A stretch of 5,346 nucleotides of DNA, taken from contig CAXRJA010000008.1 in the NCBI GenBank assembly GCA_964230965.1, positions 1-5,346 on the forward strand, written 5' to 3'. Below the pieces are notes generated by a model. The model made no database searches and was not told the origin of the DNA. It worked only from the letters and a program-made list of their open reading frames with translations. The position numbers were made by a program, and so were the translations under genes. Origin of the DNA: UBA8290 sp964230965. Its GTDB lineage: Bacteria; Bacillota_I; Bacilli_A; Acholeplasmatales; Acholeplasmataceae. How positions within the stretch are numbered: position 1 is the first letter of the stretch; each line of letters starts with the position of its first letter. Of this stretch, positions 4,782 to 5,346 are shown one piece after another.

Positions 4782-5346
4782 ATGCATGTATTATTTTGTA
4801 GCAGTGAAGTCTTTCCATTCTCAAAAACAGGTGGTTTAGCGGACATGGCTGCTTTTTTGCCTAAAGCTGTGAAGCAAAAAGGATTCACCAGTGATATTGT
4901 CTCCCCCTATTACGAATCTATCACACATAAACATCATGAAATGGACTATATTGGTAGTAAGATAATTTCGATGGCTGGTTTTGATAAAACGGTGCATTAT
5001 TTTTCACTCATTCAAGAAGGTCAACGTTTTATCTTTGTACAAAATCAAGAATATTTTGAACGTTTTCATTTATATGGATATGTCGATGATGCAACAAGAT
5101 TTACGTTGTTTTCTTATGCTGTATTAGAGCTCATCGAATTATTAGATACCAAACCAAGCTTACTTCACTTAAATGACTGGCAAACTGCAATGATTCCCTA
5201 TTTATTAGATGAACATTATAGACATAGAAACGAGACGTATCAATATTTACATACACTATTAACGATCCATAACTTAGAATTTCAAGGAAATTTCGACAGT
5301 AATGAATCTCGTTTATTTAATCATGCGTTTGATGAAACGTATATGC
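4782..5346 (+). CDS. glgA: glycogen synthase (ADP-glucose type, GT5), N-terminal part
   Basis: GlgA extends alpha-1,4-glucan chains from ADP-glucose in cytoplasmic glycogen synthesis. The window holds the first 188 codons plus one base; full enzymes have about 470-490 residues, so the C-terminal GT-B half is cut off by the window end with no stop or frameshift seen. The start reads M-H-V-L-F-C-S-S-E-V-F-P-F-S-K-T-G-G-L-A-D, carrying the hallmark K-T-G-G-L motif with Lys15 in the usual ADP-glucose-binding position. Other family marks are D-D-A-T-R-F-T-L-F-S (102-111), H-L-N-D-W-Q-T-A (129-136) and T-I-H-N-L-E-F-Q-G (161-169). The ATG at 4782 is chosen because it has GAGG at 8-base spacing and puts Lys15 in register with known enzymes. 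It is divergent from the Nudix operon. Other glycogen genes (glgC, glgD, glgP, glgB) may lie downstream, but none is visible. Confidence 0.97.
   Translation, partial: MHVLFCSSEVFPFSKTGGLADMAAFLPKAVKQKGFTSDIVSPYYESITHKHHEMDYIGSKIISMAGFDKTVHYFSLIQEGQRFIFVQNQEYFERFHLYGYVDDATRFTLFSYAVLELIELLDTKPSLLHLNDWQTAMIPYLLDEHYRHRNETYQYLHTLLTIHNLEFQGNFDSNESRLFNHAFDETYM

Noticed and set aside
4700..4888. Open frame of 62 codons on the minus strand spanning the divergent promoter region
   Set aside because: It covers the complement of the glgA start and both promoters. The glgA frame on the other strand has clear family motifs, so this is a shadow.

Overview
The window looks like one end of a contig from a low-GC, AT-rich bacterium of the Bacillota/Mycoplasmatota type, for example an Acholeplasma- or Izemoplasma-like lineage or a low-GC Bacilli/Erysipelotrichia relative. 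This is inferred from the base composition, strong AGGAG ribosome sites, TATAAT boxes and the gene set. Every Trp codon I checked is TGG, and TGA is used as a stop in an ATGA overlap. That fits the standard bacterial code and argues against true mycoplasmas, which read UGA as Trp. The species cannot be named from this sequence.

Layout. Bases 1-47 are not biological: they match the end of the Illumina P7 oligo, an 8-base index and the complete 34-base TruSeq read-2 adapter. Genuine DNA starts at about base 48 with the 3' end of a rightward prephenate dehydratase gene (pheA; catalytic TRF motif plus ACT domain). It meets a leftward operon tail-to-tail across an 11-bp hairpin that can terminate transcription from both sides (404-430).

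The leftward operon runs from 4672 down to 442 with very tight junctions. Its order of transcription is a Nudix hydrolase, alanine dehydrogenase (ald), a PlsC-type acyltransferase with an added zinc ribbon and C-terminal domain, and a GltS-like Na+/amino-acid symporter homologue with an extra acidic extracytoplasmic loop. The Nudix/ald junction is a 4-base ATGA overlap, the ald/acyltransferase gap is 13 bases, and the acyltransferase/transporter gap is 1 base. The last gene's ribosome site lies inside the preceding gene. Together these indicate one polycistronic, translationally coupled unit.

Bases 4673-4781 form a compact divergent promoter region. It has an extended -10 promoter in each direction, a 19-base palindrome and short repeats. 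Rightward from it starts glgA (glycogen synthase, GT5), cut off by the window end at 188 codons.

The genes cover separate housekeeping metabolism: phenylalanine synthesis, alanine/pyruvate/ammonia interconversion, phospholipid acylation, nucleotide clean-up, solute transport and glycogen synthesis. I see no mobile element, CRISPR array, phage gene, tRNA, rRNA or defence system. I found no convincing new biological system. The items most worth a second look are the adapter contamination with its chimeric peptide, the multidomain acyltransferase, and the transporter's acidic insert.
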